DNA from: Thermomonas flagellata
GTDB taxonomy: Bacteria > Pseudomonadota > Gammaproteobacteria > Xanthomonadales > Xanthomonadaceae
Length of the DNA stretch: 64,000 nt
Direction: 5' to 3'
Assembly: GCF_022419185.1 (NCBI RefSeq)
Contig: NZ_JAJOZK010000005.1
Location: forward strand, 124,001-188,000
Position 1 is the stretch's first letter. Every line of letters starts with the position of its first letter. The translations under genes were made by a program, and so were the position numbers. Under the pieces are notes generated by a model. The model was not told the origin of the DNA. It saw nothing but the letters and a program-made list of their open reading frames with translations, and did no database searches. Shown here piece after piece: positions 50,351 to 59,221 of this stretch.

Positions 50351-51961
50351 TCACATCCGGAACACGCCGAAGCGCGGGTGCTCCGCGATCGGCGCATTCA
50401 GCGCGGCCGCCAGCCCCAGCCCCAGCACGCGGCGGGTGTCGGCCGGGTCGATGATGCCGTCGTCCCACAGCCGCGCGGTGGCGTAGTAGGGGTTGCCCTG
50501 GTCCTCGTACTGCTGGCGGATCGGCGCCTTGAACGCCTCCTCTTCCTCGGCCGTCCAGGTGCCGCCCCTGGCCTCGATGCCTTCGCGCTTGACCGTGGCC
50601 AGCACGCTGGCGGCCTGCTCGCCGCCCATCACGCTGATGCGCGCGTTCGGCCACATCCACAGGAAGCGGGCGCCGTAGGCGCGGCCGCACATGGCGTAGT
50701 TGCCGGCGCCGAAGCTGCCGCCGATCACCACGGTGAACTTGGGCACATGCGAGCAGGCCACCGCGGTCACCATCTTGGCGCCGTCCTTGGCGATCCCGGC
50801 CTGCTCGTACTTCTTGCCGACCATGAAGCCGGTGATGTTCTGCAGGAACACCAGCGGGATGCCGCGCTGGTTGCACAGCTCGATGAAGTGCGCGCCCTTG
50901 AGCGCGCTTTCCGGGAACAGGATGCCGTTGTTGGCGACGATGCCGACCGGATAGCCGTGCAGGTGGGCGAAGCCGGTGACCAGGGTCTTGCCATAGCGCG
51001 CCTTGAACTCCTGCAGCGCGCTGCCATCGACGATGCGCGCGATCACCTCGCGGATGTCGAACGGCCGGCGCGCGTCCTTGGGCACGATGCCGTACAGCTC
51101 TTCGGCCGGATACAACGGCTCGCGCACCGGCTGGGTCGCCACCGGCACGGTCTTTTTGCGGTTGAGCGCACCGACGATGCCGCGCGCGATCTGCAGCGCA
51201 TGGCGGTCGTCCTCGGCGAAATGGTCGGCGACCCCTGAAATGCTGGTATGCACCTCGGCGCCGCCCAGGGTCTCGGCGTCCACCACTTCGCCGGTGGCGG
51301 CCTTCACCAGCGGCGGGCCGCCGAGGAAGATCGTGCCCTGTTCCTTGACGATCACCGACTCGTCGCACATCGCCGGCACGTAGGCGCCGCCGGCGGTGCA
51401 GCTGCCCATCACCACCGCGATCTGTGGGATGTTCTCCGCGCTCATCCGCGCCTGGTTGTAGAAGATGCGGCCGAAGTGCTCCTTGTCCGGGAACACCTCG
51501 TCCTGCAGCGGCAGGAAGGCGCCGCCGGAATCGACCAGGTAGACGCAGGGCAGGCGGTTCTCGCGCGCGATCTCCTGCGCGCGCAGGTGCTTCTTGACCG
51601 TCATCGGGAAGTAGGTGCCGCCCTTCACGGTGGCATCGTTGGCCACCACCACGACCTCGATCCCCATCACCCGACCGATGCCACAGACGATGCCGGCGCC
51701 GGGCGCCTGGTCGTCGTACATGCCTTCCGCCGCGAGCGGCGCGATCTCCAGGAACGGCGCGCCGGGGTCGAGCAGGGCCTCGATGCGCTCGCGCGGCAGC
51801 AGCTTGCCGCGCTCGGTGTGCCTGGCCCGCGCCTGTTCGCCGCCGCCGCCGGCCGCGCGCGCCAACCGGCGCTCGAGCTCGGCCACCAGCCCACGGTGGA
51901 AGGCGGCGTTGTCCTGGAACTCCTGCGAGCGGGGGTCGATCTGCGAGGTCAGCGCGGGCAT
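50351..51961 (-). CDS. liuB: Methylcrotonyl-CoA carboxylase beta subunit
   Basis: This 536-residue carboxyltransferase transfers CO2 from biotin to 3-methylcrotonyl-CoA. Seen are [17 protein letters not shown], the oxyanion motif [13 protein letters not shown], and [19 protein letters not shown], which match the MccB branch better than propionyl-CoA carboxylase. It is separated from its alpha subunit by the bactofilin pair and feo operon, about 4 kb away. The ATG at 51961 is preferred over the upstream in-frame ATG. Confidence 0.94.
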   Translation of the reverse strand: MPALTSQIDPRSQEFQDNAAFHRGLVAELERRLARAAGGGGEQARARHTERGKLLPRERIEALLDPGAPFLEIAPLAAEGMYDDQAPGAGIVCGIGRVMGIEVVVVANDATVKGGTYFPMTVKKHLRAQEIARENRLPCVYLVDSGGAFLPLQDEVFPDKEHFGRIFYNQARMSAENIPQIAVVMGSCTAGGAYVPAMCDESVIVKEQGTIFLGGPPLVKAATGEVVDAETLGGAEVHTSISGVADHFAEDDRHALQIARGIVGALNRKKTVPVATQPVREPLYPAEELYGIVPKDARRPFDIREVIARIVDGSALQEFKARYGKTLVTGFAHLHGYPVGIVANNGILFPESALKGAHFIELCNQRGIPLVFLQNITGFMVGKKYEQAGIAKDGAKMVTAVACSHVPKFTVVIGGSFGAGNYAMCGRAYGARFLWMWPNARISVMGGEQAASVLATVKREGIEARGGTWTAEEEEAFKAPIRQQYEDQGNPYYATARLWDDGIIDPADTRRVLGLGLAAALNAPIAEHPRFGVFRM

Positions 51962-52350
51962 GGGCGGGCAGGGGGATTGCGGGCCGGCAAGCATAACCGC
52001 TGGGCTGTGGGCGATCCCTGGCCGCAGCGATTGGCGCCGCGTGCGCGCGCGACGCATCCGAGATGCGCGCCAGAGGCTGCGCGTGGCGCATCGGCAGCGA
52101 AAACGACGCGCAGCCCGGTCCTATCGCACCGGCTGCGGTGGCAGCCGCGGTCTGCAGACTGGGCCTCCGGGCTCCGACGCAGATCGCCTTTCGAGGGTGC
52201 CGCGCGGCCGCCGGATCGGGCAAGGCCGCAGACAGCGCGGGAACGGGCCACGTAGGTTGGACGCCGCCACGAACCCGCACGGGCGCGCCTACAAGTGGGT
52301 GCCACCAAAAAGCCCGAACCGGGCACGATGGGCCGATACCCGTAACAGCA
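51962..52350. other. Region without a convincing gene
   Basis: About 390 bp lie between liuB and the terminator array. Open frames on both strands lack start signals or recognisable folds. Two short near-palindromes rich in GCGC are seen (about 52040-52100), but no RNA gene or mobile-element end can be supported. It could hold the liuB promoter. Confidence 0.5.
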
Positions 52351-52520
52351 CGGGGCCCGCCAAGGCGGGCAGGGGACTGAAAAGCATGGGGCCCGCCAAG
52401 GCGGGCAGCGGGCTGAAAAAGCACGGGGCCCGCCAAGGCGGGCAGGGGACTGAAAAGCATGGGGCCCGCCAAGGCGGGCGGCGGGCTGAAAAAGCATGGG
52501 GCCCGCCAAGGCGGGCCCCA
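52351..52520 (-). repeat. Array of five tandem intrinsic terminators
   Basis: Five copies of GCCCGCCAAGGCGGGC occur at 52355-52370, 52391-52406, 52428-52443, 52464-52479 and 52501-52516, spaced 36/37/36/37 bp. On the minus strand each is a GC stem with a TTGG-type loop; copies after the first are separated by sequences containing CTTTTC or CTTTTTC, so four or five are proper terminators for the lipoprotein gene. Spacers alternate in two types, and spacers 1 and 3 are identical, giving a 73-bp higher-order unit. Confidence 0.85.
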
Positions 52521-52551
52521 TGGGATCCACGCGGTCGCGCGGGGCGACCGA

Positions 52552-52908
52552 TTACTTCTTGGCCTCGGCCGCGGCGTCCTTGGCCTTGTCGGCGACGTGC
52601 TGGGCCGCGTCGGCAGTGGCCTGGGCGGCATTGGCGGCAGCGCCGGCGGTCGCCGCAGCGGCCTGATCGGCGGCAGCGGCGGTCGCGTCGGCGGCATGGT
52701 CCATGGCCTGGCCGGCAGCATCCGCGGCCTGGGTCGCGGCCTGGCCGGCGGCGTCCGCAGCCTGGGTGGCGGCCTGGCCGGCAGCGTCGGCGGCCTGGGT
52801 CGCGGAGGCAGCGGCCTGGTCGGCGGCGGCCTCGGCGGACTCGTTCTTCTTGCAGGCCGACAGCGCCAGCACGCCGGCAGCCAGGAGCACGTAGAGCTTG
52901 GTGTTCAT
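52552..52908 (-). CDS. Ala-rich helical lipoprotein with 11-residue repeats
   Basis: This 118-residue lipoprotein has lipobox LSAC with acylated Cys19. The mature part is nearly all Ala, Asp, Gln and Thr, and includes three tandem 11-residue units like ATQAADAAGQA (encoded by 33-bp repeats, 52706-52804). It ends in DAAAEAKK. An uninterrupted helix or coiled coil is expected. It is a paralogue of the next gene. It may be an Lpp-like envelope tether or a LEA-like protein; function is unknown. The start MNTKLYV is preferred over the upstream in-frame ATG because it begins the signal peptide. Confidence 0.82.
   Translation of the reverse strand: MNTKLYVLLAAGVLALSACKKNESAEAAADQAAASATQAADAAGQAATQAADAAGQAATQAADAAGQAMDHAADATAAAADQAAAATAGAAANAAQATADAAQHVADKAKDAAAEAKK
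52706..52804 (-). repeat. Three 33-bp tandem repeats inside the lipoprotein gene
   Basis: Units at 52706-52738, 52739-52771 and 52772-52804 differ at only a few positions and encode the 11-residue helical repeat. Repeat-number variation between strains is plausible. Confidence 0.8.
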
Positions 52909-53036
52909 GGAGAAATCCCCGTAGGAGTTGACTGATTTCAAGGGTGGTCAGACAACGCCAGTGTGCTTAGCGGACCGGCGGAGCCGGCGGGTCGTGCACT
53001 GACAACTGTCGCCGTTGGGTGTCGTGGCAGACATGA

Positions 53037-53064
53037 AAAAGCCGCCGGAATACCGACGGCTTTT
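53037..53064. terminator. Bidirectional terminator between lipoprotein genes
   Basis: A 12-bp stem with one mismatch (53037-53048 with 53053-53064) has A4/T4 outer arms. On the minus strand GGCTTTTT ends the upstream lipoprotein gene. Confidence 0.75.
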
Positions 53065-53107
53065 CCACTCTAGCGAGGATTCCGGGCGGGCGCAAGCCCG
53101 CGCGGGA

Positions 53108-53470
53108 TCACTTCTTGGCGGCTTCGGCCGCGGCGTCCTTCGCCGCGTCCTTGGCCTGCGCGGCGACGTCCTTGGCCGCGGCAGCGGCGTCGGCGGCGTG
53201 CTCGGCGGCATTGGCGGCGGCCTCGCCGGTGGCGGCGGCCTGGTCGGCGGCGGCCTGGGCATCGGCGGCGGTGGCCTGGTCGGCGGCGGCGGCCGCGTCG
53301 GCCACCGAGGCAGTGGCGGCGTCGGCGGCGGCCTTGGCCTGGTCGGCCGCGGCGTTGGCGTCGGCAGCCGCGGCGTTGGCGTCGGCGGCGGCGGTGGACG
53401 GCTCGCTCTTGCTGCACGCGGTCAGGGCCACGCCCAGCGCCATCGCCAGCAGGATCTTGTTGATCGACAT
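53108..53470 (-). CDS. Ala-rich helical lipoprotein (paralogue)
   Basis: This 120-residue lipoprotein has lipobox LTAC with Cys19. The mature region is over half Ala, with Ala-Asp-Ala repeats and AKDAAKDAAAEAAKK at the C-terminus. It closely resembles the neighbouring 118-residue lipoprotein in length, signal peptide and tail, so the pair arose by duplication. It has its own promoter (TTGACA) and terminator. CGAGGA before the ATG gives a good ribosome site. The function is unknown. Confidence 0.82.
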   Translation of the reverse strand: MSINKILLAMALGVALTACSKSEPSTAAADANAAAADANAAADQAKAAADAATASVADAAAAADQATAADAQAAADQAAATGEAAANAAEHAADAAAAAKDVAAQAKDAAKDAAAEAAKK

Positions 53471-53524
53471 GATACGGTTTCCTCGTCGTGTGGTCGGTGA
53501 ACGCGCAATGGGCGCGCCGCCAAC

Positions 53525-53552
53525 ATGATGACAAGCCGGTTTCGCGTGTCAA
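53525..53552 (-). promoter_or_regulatory. Promoter of the Ala-rich lipoprotein gene
   Basis: On the minus strand a perfect TTGACA (53547-53552) is followed after 16 bp by CATCAT (53525-53530), about 55 bp before the start codon. Confidence 0.45.
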
Positions 53553-53623
53553 GCGGTTAGCCGCATTTTTTCATCGCGAGCCTGAACGGTGGCCGGTGGT
53601 GTGCGCGCCTTGACTCGACGATT

Positions 53624-54799
53624 TCAGAGGCGCTCGATCGCCACCGCGGTGGCCTCGCCGCCGCCGATGCACAGCGAGGCGACGCCGCGCTTGCCGTCGC
53701 GCGCCTGCAGGGCGTGCAGCAGGGTCACCAGCAGGCGCGCGCCGGAGGCGCCGATCGGATGGCCCAGCGCCAGCGCGCCGCCGTTGACGTTGAGCTTCTC
53801 GTGCGGGATGCCGAGGTCGGTCATCGGCGCCATCGCCACGCAGGCGAAGGCTTCGTTGACCTCGAACAGGTCCACGTCGGCCACGCTCCAGCCGGCCTTG
53901 TCCAGCACGTTCTTGAGCGCGGCCACCGGCGCGGTGGTGAACCATTCGGGCGCCTGCGCGTGGGTGGCGTGGGCGACGATGCGGGCCAGCGGCTTGGCGC
54001 CGGCGGCGGCCGCGGCCTCGGCGGACATCACCACCAGCGCGGCGGCGCCGTCGGAGATCTTGGACGAGGAGGCGGCGGTCAGCACGCCGTCCTTGCCGAA
54101 TGCCGGGCGCAGGTCGGGGATCTTGGCCGGATCGATCTTGCCCGGCTCCTCGTCCTTGGCCACCACCACCTCGCCCTTGCGGGTCTTGACCGTCACCGGC
54201 GCGATCTCGGCGTCGAACGCGCCGCTGGCCTGCGCGGCCTGCGCGCGGCGCGCGCTTTCCGCGGCGTAGGCGTCGATGGTCGCGCGGTCGTAGCCGTACT
54301 TGCCGCAGGCCATGTCGCCGAACACCCCCATCGCCTTGCCGTCGTAGGGGTTGGTCAGGCCGTCGAAGGCCATGTGGTCGAGGAACTCGGCGCTGCCGTA
54401 GCGGACGCCGGTGCGCGAGCCGTTGAGCAGGTGCGGGGCGTTGGTCATCGACTCCATGCCGCCGGCGACCACCGTCTGCGCGGAGCCGGCCCGGATGATG
54501 TCGTGCGCCAGCATCACCGCCTTCATGCCGGAGCCGCAGACCTTGTTGATGGTGGTGCAACCGGCCGCATCCGGGATGCCGGCCATGCGCGAGGCCTGGC
54601 GCGCCGGGGCCTGGCCGAGGCCGGCCGGCAGCACGCAGCCCATGATCACTTCGTCCACCTTGTCCGCCGGCAGGCCGGCCTGCGCGAGCGCGGCGGCGAT
54701 GGCGGCGCTGCCCAGCGCCGGGGTGGGGGTGCCGGTGAACTGGCCGAGGAAGGAACCGATGGCGGTGCGCTTGGCACCGACAATGACGACGTCGCGCAT
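53624..54799 (-). CDS. Acetyl-CoA C-acetyltransferase (thiolase)
   Basis: This 391-residue type II thiolase interconverts acetoacetyl-CoA and two acetyl-CoA. Catalytic residues are Cys88 (NKVCGSGMKA), His347 (GHPIGASGAR) and Cys377 (LCIGGGEA). In this setting it probably finishes leucine breakdown after acetoacetate activation, or serves isoleucine breakdown. No CoA-transferase gene is in the window. GGAGC lies 6 nt before the ATG. Confidence 0.93.
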   Translation of the reverse strand: MRDVVIVGAKRTAIGSFLGQFTGTPTPALGSAAIAAALAQAGLPADKVDEVIMGCVLPAGLGQAPARQASRMAGIPDAAGCTTINKVCGSGMKAVMLAHDIIRAGSAQTVVAGGMESMTNAPHLLNGSRTGVRYGSAEFLDHMAFDGLTNPYDGKAMGVFGDMACGKYGYDRATIDAYAAESARRAQAAQASGAFDAEIAPVTVKTRKGEVVVAKDEEPGKIDPAKIPDLRPAFGKDGVLTAASSSKISDGAAALVVMSAEAAAAAGAKPLARIVAHATHAQAPEWFTTAPVAALKNVLDKAGWSVADVDLFEVNEAFACVAMAPMTDLGIPHEKLNVNGGALALGHPIGASGARLLVTLLHALQARDGKRGVASLCIGGGEATAVAIERL

Positions 54800-54924
54800 G
54801 GGAAGCTCCGGTGGTTCGGGATGCCGGGGGATGCCGGCCATGGCGCGATTATGGCGCGGCGCCGCGTCGCCTGCTGCATTGCCGCATCCGGCGTGTCCGG
54901 GTGCCCGGTTCAGGTACAGGGCCG

Positions 54925-54953
54925 TTGCAGAGGCGCATGAAACGGCCTACAAG
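54925..54953 (+). promoter_or_regulatory. Possible promoter of autotransporter gene
   Basis: TTGCAG (54925-54930) and TACAAG (54948-54953) are 17 bp apart, about 56 bp before the start codon. The match is moderate only. Confidence 0.3.
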
Positions 54954-55009
54954 GCACACTCCGGCCAGGCGCGCCCGGTGGCCGCCGCCGCATTCAGCCC
55001 GACCGCCCC

Positions 55010-57985
55010 ATGTCTCTCCCGAACTCGCTTCTCGCCCTGCGCGCGCCGCGCGTCCGTGTTGCTCTCGCTTCCGCCCTGCTGCCGTGCGCCATCGCGCTGG
55101 CCCTCACTGCGTGCGGAGGCGGCGGCAGCAACGTCCGTTCGACCCCGCCGCCGCCGACCACGCCGGGCGGGATCGGCTTCACCCCGACCGTGGCCAACGA
55201 CGCCAGCCTGACCCAGCTCAATCCGCCGGCGATCCCGGCGCAGGGCGCACCGATCAGCTTCGCCAGCCCGAACCTGGCCCAGCACTTGATCCTGACCAAT
55301 GCCGCCGGTGCGCTGGGTGCGGGGCTCAAGGGGCAGGGAGTGACGATCGGACTGGTGGATTCCGGCGTGAACCGCAACAACCCGACCCTGGCCGGGCGGG
55401 TGGTGCGCAACTTCGTGCATGTCTCCTCGCCGCCGAACGACCTCAGCGTGGACGACAAGATCGGCCACGGCACCGTGGTCGCGGAGTTGGCGGCCGGGCG
55501 CCCGGCCACCGGTATCTACTACAACCAGGACGGCACCTACTCCAACCAGACCGGCACCTGGCCGGGCGGGGTGGCGCAGGATGCGCTGATCGTCTCCTCG
55601 CGCATCATCAGCGACGCGCCGCCGTCCGACGACGGCTCCGGCGCGGGCAACGAGATCCACGCCGGTCAGGGCTACGGCGACTTCTTCGCCGCGATCAACG
55701 CCGAGCTGGCCAACGCCGGCGCCAGGATCATCAACAACTCCTGGGGCGGGCTGTACTGGAACGATCCGGCGCTCAGCACCGAACTGGCCAACGCCTGGAA
55801 GCAGTTCGTGGTCGGGCGCGGCGGCATCATCGTGTTCGCCAACGGCAACAGCGGGCGCGACCCGCGCTACGTCGGCAATCCGTCCGACAACGCGATGCTG
55901 CCGACCAAGGCCAACGACCCGGCGCTGGAGAAGGGCTGGCTGACGGTCGGCGCGCTGGATCCGGCCAATCCGACCCAGCTGACCGACTACTCGCAGCAGT
56001 GCGGGCAGGCGATGAACTACTGCCTGGTGGCGCCGGGCAACGTCACCTACATCGACCCGGCGGCGACCTCCGCCGCCAACAGCGGCCTGCTGCGCGGCGG
56101 CGGCACCTCCTACGCGGCGCCGCTGGTGTCCGGCGCGGCGGCGGTGGTGTGGTCGGCGTTCCCGTACCTGAGCAACGACCAGGTGCGCCAGCTGATCCTC
56201 GGCGGGGCCAAGGACCTCGGCGCGCCGGGGGTGGATCCGGTGTTCGGCTGGGGCCTGCTAGACGTGACCCGCGCCGCCAACGGCCCGAGCAACTTCGCCT
56301 GGGGCGACTTCGCGGTGTCCTTCAGCGGCACCTCGGTCTGGCGCAACGAGATCGTCGGCAGCGGCGGCCTGATCAAGGACGGCAGCGGCACCCTGACCCT
56401 GGCCGAGGCCGGCCGCTTCAGCGGCGACACCCGGGTCAACGGCGGCGGGCTGGACATCCGCAAGGGCCTGGCCTCCAACCTGATGATCGCCAGCGGCGCC
56501 ACCGTGTGGGCCAGCGGCGCGCTCGGCGGCAACGTGGACAACCGCGGGCTATTCCTCAATGGGGCATCGGCGCCGGCGACCATCGCCGGCAATTTCACCC
56601 AGGCCAGTAGCGGCAACCTCGGGGTCTGGCTGGGCAGCCCGCTCAAGGTCACCGGCAGCGCCAGCCTCGCCGGGCAGATGTCGATCCTCGGGGTCAAGAG
56701 CGGCTATACCACGAGCGCCAAGGAGACCCTGCTGACCGCCAACGGCGGCGTCAGCGGCACCTTCGCCAGCCTGAAGGCGGCGCCGAACGTGTTCCTCGAC
56801 GCCAGCCTCGGCTACGACCCCAACAACGTGTTCCTCAACATCACCCGCATCGACGTATCCAAGGCGGTGGCCGGGATGGGGCTGCCGCTGGCGACCCAGC
56901 TCGCCGCGCAGCGGGTCGAGGGCGCGATGCAGGGCCTCGACGCGCAGCTGGCCGGGCAGCTGCCGGTGACCGCCAGTGCCGCGTTCATCGCCGCGGCCGG
57001 CGCGCTGCAGCAGGCCCCCAGCATCGCCAGCGCCGACCTGTCGCTGCGCAGCCTCGGCGGGCAGCTGCACGCGGCCGATGCGGCCCTGACCTTGGATGGC
57101 ATCGAGGCCGGCCGGCGCGCGCTGGAAGGGCGGCTGGACGCGCTGGCGCGCGATCCGTGGCGGGCCGGCGGCTGGTACCGCGACCTCGCCTCCGGCGGCC
57201 AGCTGGCGCAGAGCGGGTTCGATGCGATCGCGCTGGACAGCCGCGGCGAGCTGGTCGGCAACGACTGGCGGCTGGGGCCGGGGCTGGTCGCCGGTGTCGC
57301 CCTGCAGCGGCAGTGGCAGCGCAGCTGGCTGTCCGCGCTCGGCGACCGCAGCCAGGGCGTGCAGCGGCAGGCGCAGGCCTACCTGCTGGCGCGCCAGGGG
57401 ACGTGGTACGGCCAGCTGCAGCTGGCCAGCGGCAGCTTCGACCGCCAGCTCGAGCGCAACCTGGTGCTCGGCCTCGAGCACGAGCGCGTCGCCGCGCGCC
57501 TGGGCGGGCGCTATGCCAGCGCGTATGCCGAGGCCGGCCGCCGCTTCGATCTCGGCGCGCTGGCGCTGGTGCCGTACGCCGGCGCACAGTACGTGCGCAT
57601 CTGGAACGATGGCTTCGCCGAGCAGGGCCTGACCGGCTTCGGCCTGCAGGCCCAGGCCTGGGACAGCCAGCGCTGGCAAGGCCTGGCCGGCCTGCGCGCC
57701 AGCCACGCCTGGCAGTGGGGCGGGCTCGCCCTGCGCGCGGACGCGCGCGCCGAATGGCAGCGCACCCTGGCCGCCAGCGGCCTGGTGTTCGCCGCCAGCT
57801 ACACCGGGCTGGAGCAGTGGGCGCCGCTGCAGGGCATCGGCCTCGGCCGCCAGGCGCGCTGGCTCGGGATCGGGCTGGATGCGGCGTTCACGCCGCGCGC
57901 GGGCCTGCGCTTGGATCTCGGCCAGCGCCGCGGCGTGGCCGGCAGCGAGCGCCTGGCCAGCGTGCAGGCGCAGTACCGGTTCTGA
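55010..57985 (+). CDS. Subtilisin-type autotransporter lipoprotein
   Basis: This 991-residue surface protease has lipobox LTAC with Cys35, then an S8 subtilase domain (about 105-430) with catalytic Asp117 (LVDSGVN), His153 (GHGTVV) and Ser367 (GGGTSYAAP). One autotransporter-type beta-strand repeat (about 445-485) leads through a beta-helical region to a C-terminal beta-barrel (about 720-991) ending in Phe, the outer-membrane signature. Acylation makes it NalP/SphB1-like, so it may stay tethered and process other surface proteins. It is a single-gene unit. The only start that gives the signal peptide is ATG 55010. Confidence 0.93.
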   Translation: MSLPNSLLALRAPRVRVALASALLPCAIALALTACGGGGSNVRSTPPPPTTPGGIGFTPTVANDASLTQLNPPAIPAQGAPISFASPNLAQHLILTNAAGALGAGLKGQGVTIGLVDSGVNRNNPTLAGRVVRNFVHVSSPPNDLSVDDKIGHGTVVAELAAGRPATGIYYNQDGTYSNQTGTWPGGVAQDALIVSSRIISDAPPSDDGSGAGNEIHAGQGYGDFFAAINAELANAGARIINNSWGGLYWNDPALSTELANAWKQFVVGRGGIIVFANGNSGRDPRYVGNPSDNAMLPTKANDPALEKGWLTVGALDPANPTQLTDYSQQCGQAMNYCLVAPGNVTYIDPAATSAANSGLLRGGGTSYAAPLVSGAAAVVWSAFPYLSNDQVRQLILGGAKDLGAPGVDPVFGWGLLDVTRAANGPSNFAWGDFAVSFSGTSVWRNEIVGSGGLIKDGSGTLTLAEAGRFSGDTRVNGGGLDIRKGLASNLMIASGATVWASGALGGNVDNRGLFLNGASAPATIAGNFTQASSGNLGVWLGSPLKVTGSASLAGQMSILGVKSGYTTSAKETLLTANGGVSGTFASLKAAPNVFLDASLGYDPNNVFLNITRIDVSKAVAGMGLPLATQLAAQRVEGAMQGLDAQLAGQLPVTASAAFIAAAGALQQAPSIASADLSLRSLGGQLHAADAALTLDGIEAGRRALEGRLDALARDPWRAGGWYRDLASGGQLAQSGFDAIALDSRGELVGNDWRLGPGLVAGVALQRQWQRSWLSALGDRSQGVQRQAQAYLLARQGTWYGQLQLASGSFDRQLERNLVLGLEHERVAARLGGRYASAYAEAGRRFDLGALALVPYAGAQYVRIWNDGFAEQGLTGFGLQAQAWDSQRWQGLAGLRASHAWQWGGLALRADARAEWQRTLAASGLVFAASYTGLEQWAPLQGIGLGRQARWLGIGLDAAFTPRAGLRLDLGQRRGVAGSERLASVQAQYRF

Positions 57986-57993
57986 GCCGAAGG

Positions 57994-58018
57994 CGCCCGC
58001 CGCGTCCGGCGGCGGGCG
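57994..58018. terminator. Hairpin between convergent autotransporter and acyl-CoA dehydrogenase genes
   Basis: A perfect 10-bp stem (57994-58003 with 58009-58018) lies between the two stop codons, directly next to TTA of the minus-strand gene. Confidence 0.5.
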
Positions 58019-59176
58019 TTAGTGCTGGCCGGCGACCAACTCGCGCCCGATCAGCATGCGCCGGATCTCGTTGGTGCCGGCGCCGATCGCATAGAGCTTG
58101 GCGTCGCGCAGCAGGCGGCCGGTCGGGTATTCGTTGATGTAGCCGTTGCCGCCGAGCGCCTGGATCGCCTCCAGCGCGACCTGGACCGCCGCCTCGCTGG
58201 CCTGCAGCAGGCACGCGGCGGCGTCGATCCGGCTGCTATGGCCGGCGTCGTAGTCGCGCGCGACCTGGTAGGCGAACGCGCGGCTGGCCTGCAGCGCGGC
58301 GTACATGTCGGCCAGCTTGGCCTGCATGATCCCGAAGCTGCCGATCGGGGCGTCGAACTGGCGGCGTTCGCGCACGTACGGCAGCACCACGTCGAGCGCC
58401 GCCTGCATCAGCCCGAGCGGGCCGCCGGTGAGTACCAGGCGCTCGGTGTTGAGCCCGCGCATCAGCACGCGCACGCCCTGGTCCACCTCGCCCAGCACGT
58501 TCTCGTGCGGGATCCGGCAGTCCTCGAACACCAGCTCGCAGGTGTTGCTGCCGCGCATGCCGAGCTTGTCCAGCTTCTGCGCGGTGGAAAAGCCCGGCAT
58601 GCCCTTCTCGACGATGAAGGCGGTCATGCAGCGGCTGCCAGCCTCCTTGCCGGCGGTGCGCATATACACGATCAGCACGTCGGCCTCGGGGCCGTTGGTG
58701 ATCCACATCTTGCTGCCGTTGGCGACCCAGGCGTCGCCATCGCGCACCGCGCGGCAGGCCATCGAGCCGACCACGTCCGAGCCGGCGCCCGGCTCGCTCA
58801 TCGCCAGCGCGCCGACCCACTCCCCGCTGCACAGCTTGGGCAGGTAGCGGGCGCGCTGCGCCGGGGTGCCGTTGGCGTAGAGGTTGTTCACGCACAGGTT
58901 GGAGTGCGCGCCGTAGCTGAGGCCGACCGACCCGGAGGCGCGGCTGATCTCCTCCATCGCCACCAGGTGCGCGAGGTAGCCCATGCCGGCGCCGCCGTAC
59001 TCCGGCGGCACCGTGATGCCGAGCAGGCCCAGCCCGCCGAGCTTGCGCCACAGGTCGGCGGGGAACAGGTTGTCGTGGTCGATCTGGGCCGCGCGCGGCG
59101 CGATCTCTGCCTCCGCGAAGCGGCGCACCGCCTCGCGCAGGGCATCCAGTTCTTCGCCGAGGGACGGTATGCGCAT
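58019..59176 (-). CDS. liuA: Isovaleryl-CoA dehydrogenase
   Basis: This 385-residue FAD enzyme oxidises isovaleryl-CoA to 3-methylcrotonyl-CoA. Acyl-CoA dehydrogenase motifs are [16 protein letters not shown] and [11 protein letters not shown]. The catalytic base is Glu245 in [18 protein letters not shown], the position used by isovaleryl-CoA dehydrogenases rather than the C-terminal Glu of most other family members. It lies about 46 bp downstream of leucine dehydrogenase, on the same strand. Confidence 0.94.
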   Translation of the reverse strand: MRIPSLGEELDALREAVRRFAEAEIAPRAAQIDHDNLFPADLWRKLGGLGLLGITVPPEYGGAGMGYLAHLVAMEEISRASGSVGLSYGAHSNLCVNNLYANGTPAQRARYLPKLCSGEWVGALAMSEPGAGSDVVGSMACRAVRDGDAWVANGSKMWITNGPEADVLIVYMRTAGKEAGSRCMTAFIVEKGMPGFSTAQKLDKLGMRGSNTCELVFEDCRIPHENVLGEVDQGVRVLMRGLNTERLVLTGGPLGLMQAALDVVLPYVRERRQFDAPIGSFGIMQAKLADMYAALQASRAFAYQVARDYDAGHSSRIDAAACLLQASEAAVQVALEAIQALGGNGYINEYPTGRLLRDAKLYAIGAGTNEIRRMLIGRELVAGQH

Positions 59177-59221
59177 GGGCCGTGGCTCCTGTGGTCGATC
59201 GCCGGGGGCGGGGACGCGGCG

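Noticed and set aside
52063-52380. 105-codon plus-strand frame in the gap after liuB
   Set aside because: It has no ribosome site and no recognisable fold, and it runs into the terminator array.
52351-52520. CRISPR-like array of five repeats
   Set aside because: The spacers are near-identical and contain T-runs, and the repeats are strong terminator hairpins. No cas genes are near.
53560-53572. Small hairpin with T6 (GCGG-TTAG-CCGC, then TTTTTT) as a plus-strand terminator
   Set aside because: The stem is only 4 bp and no plus-strand gene ends there.
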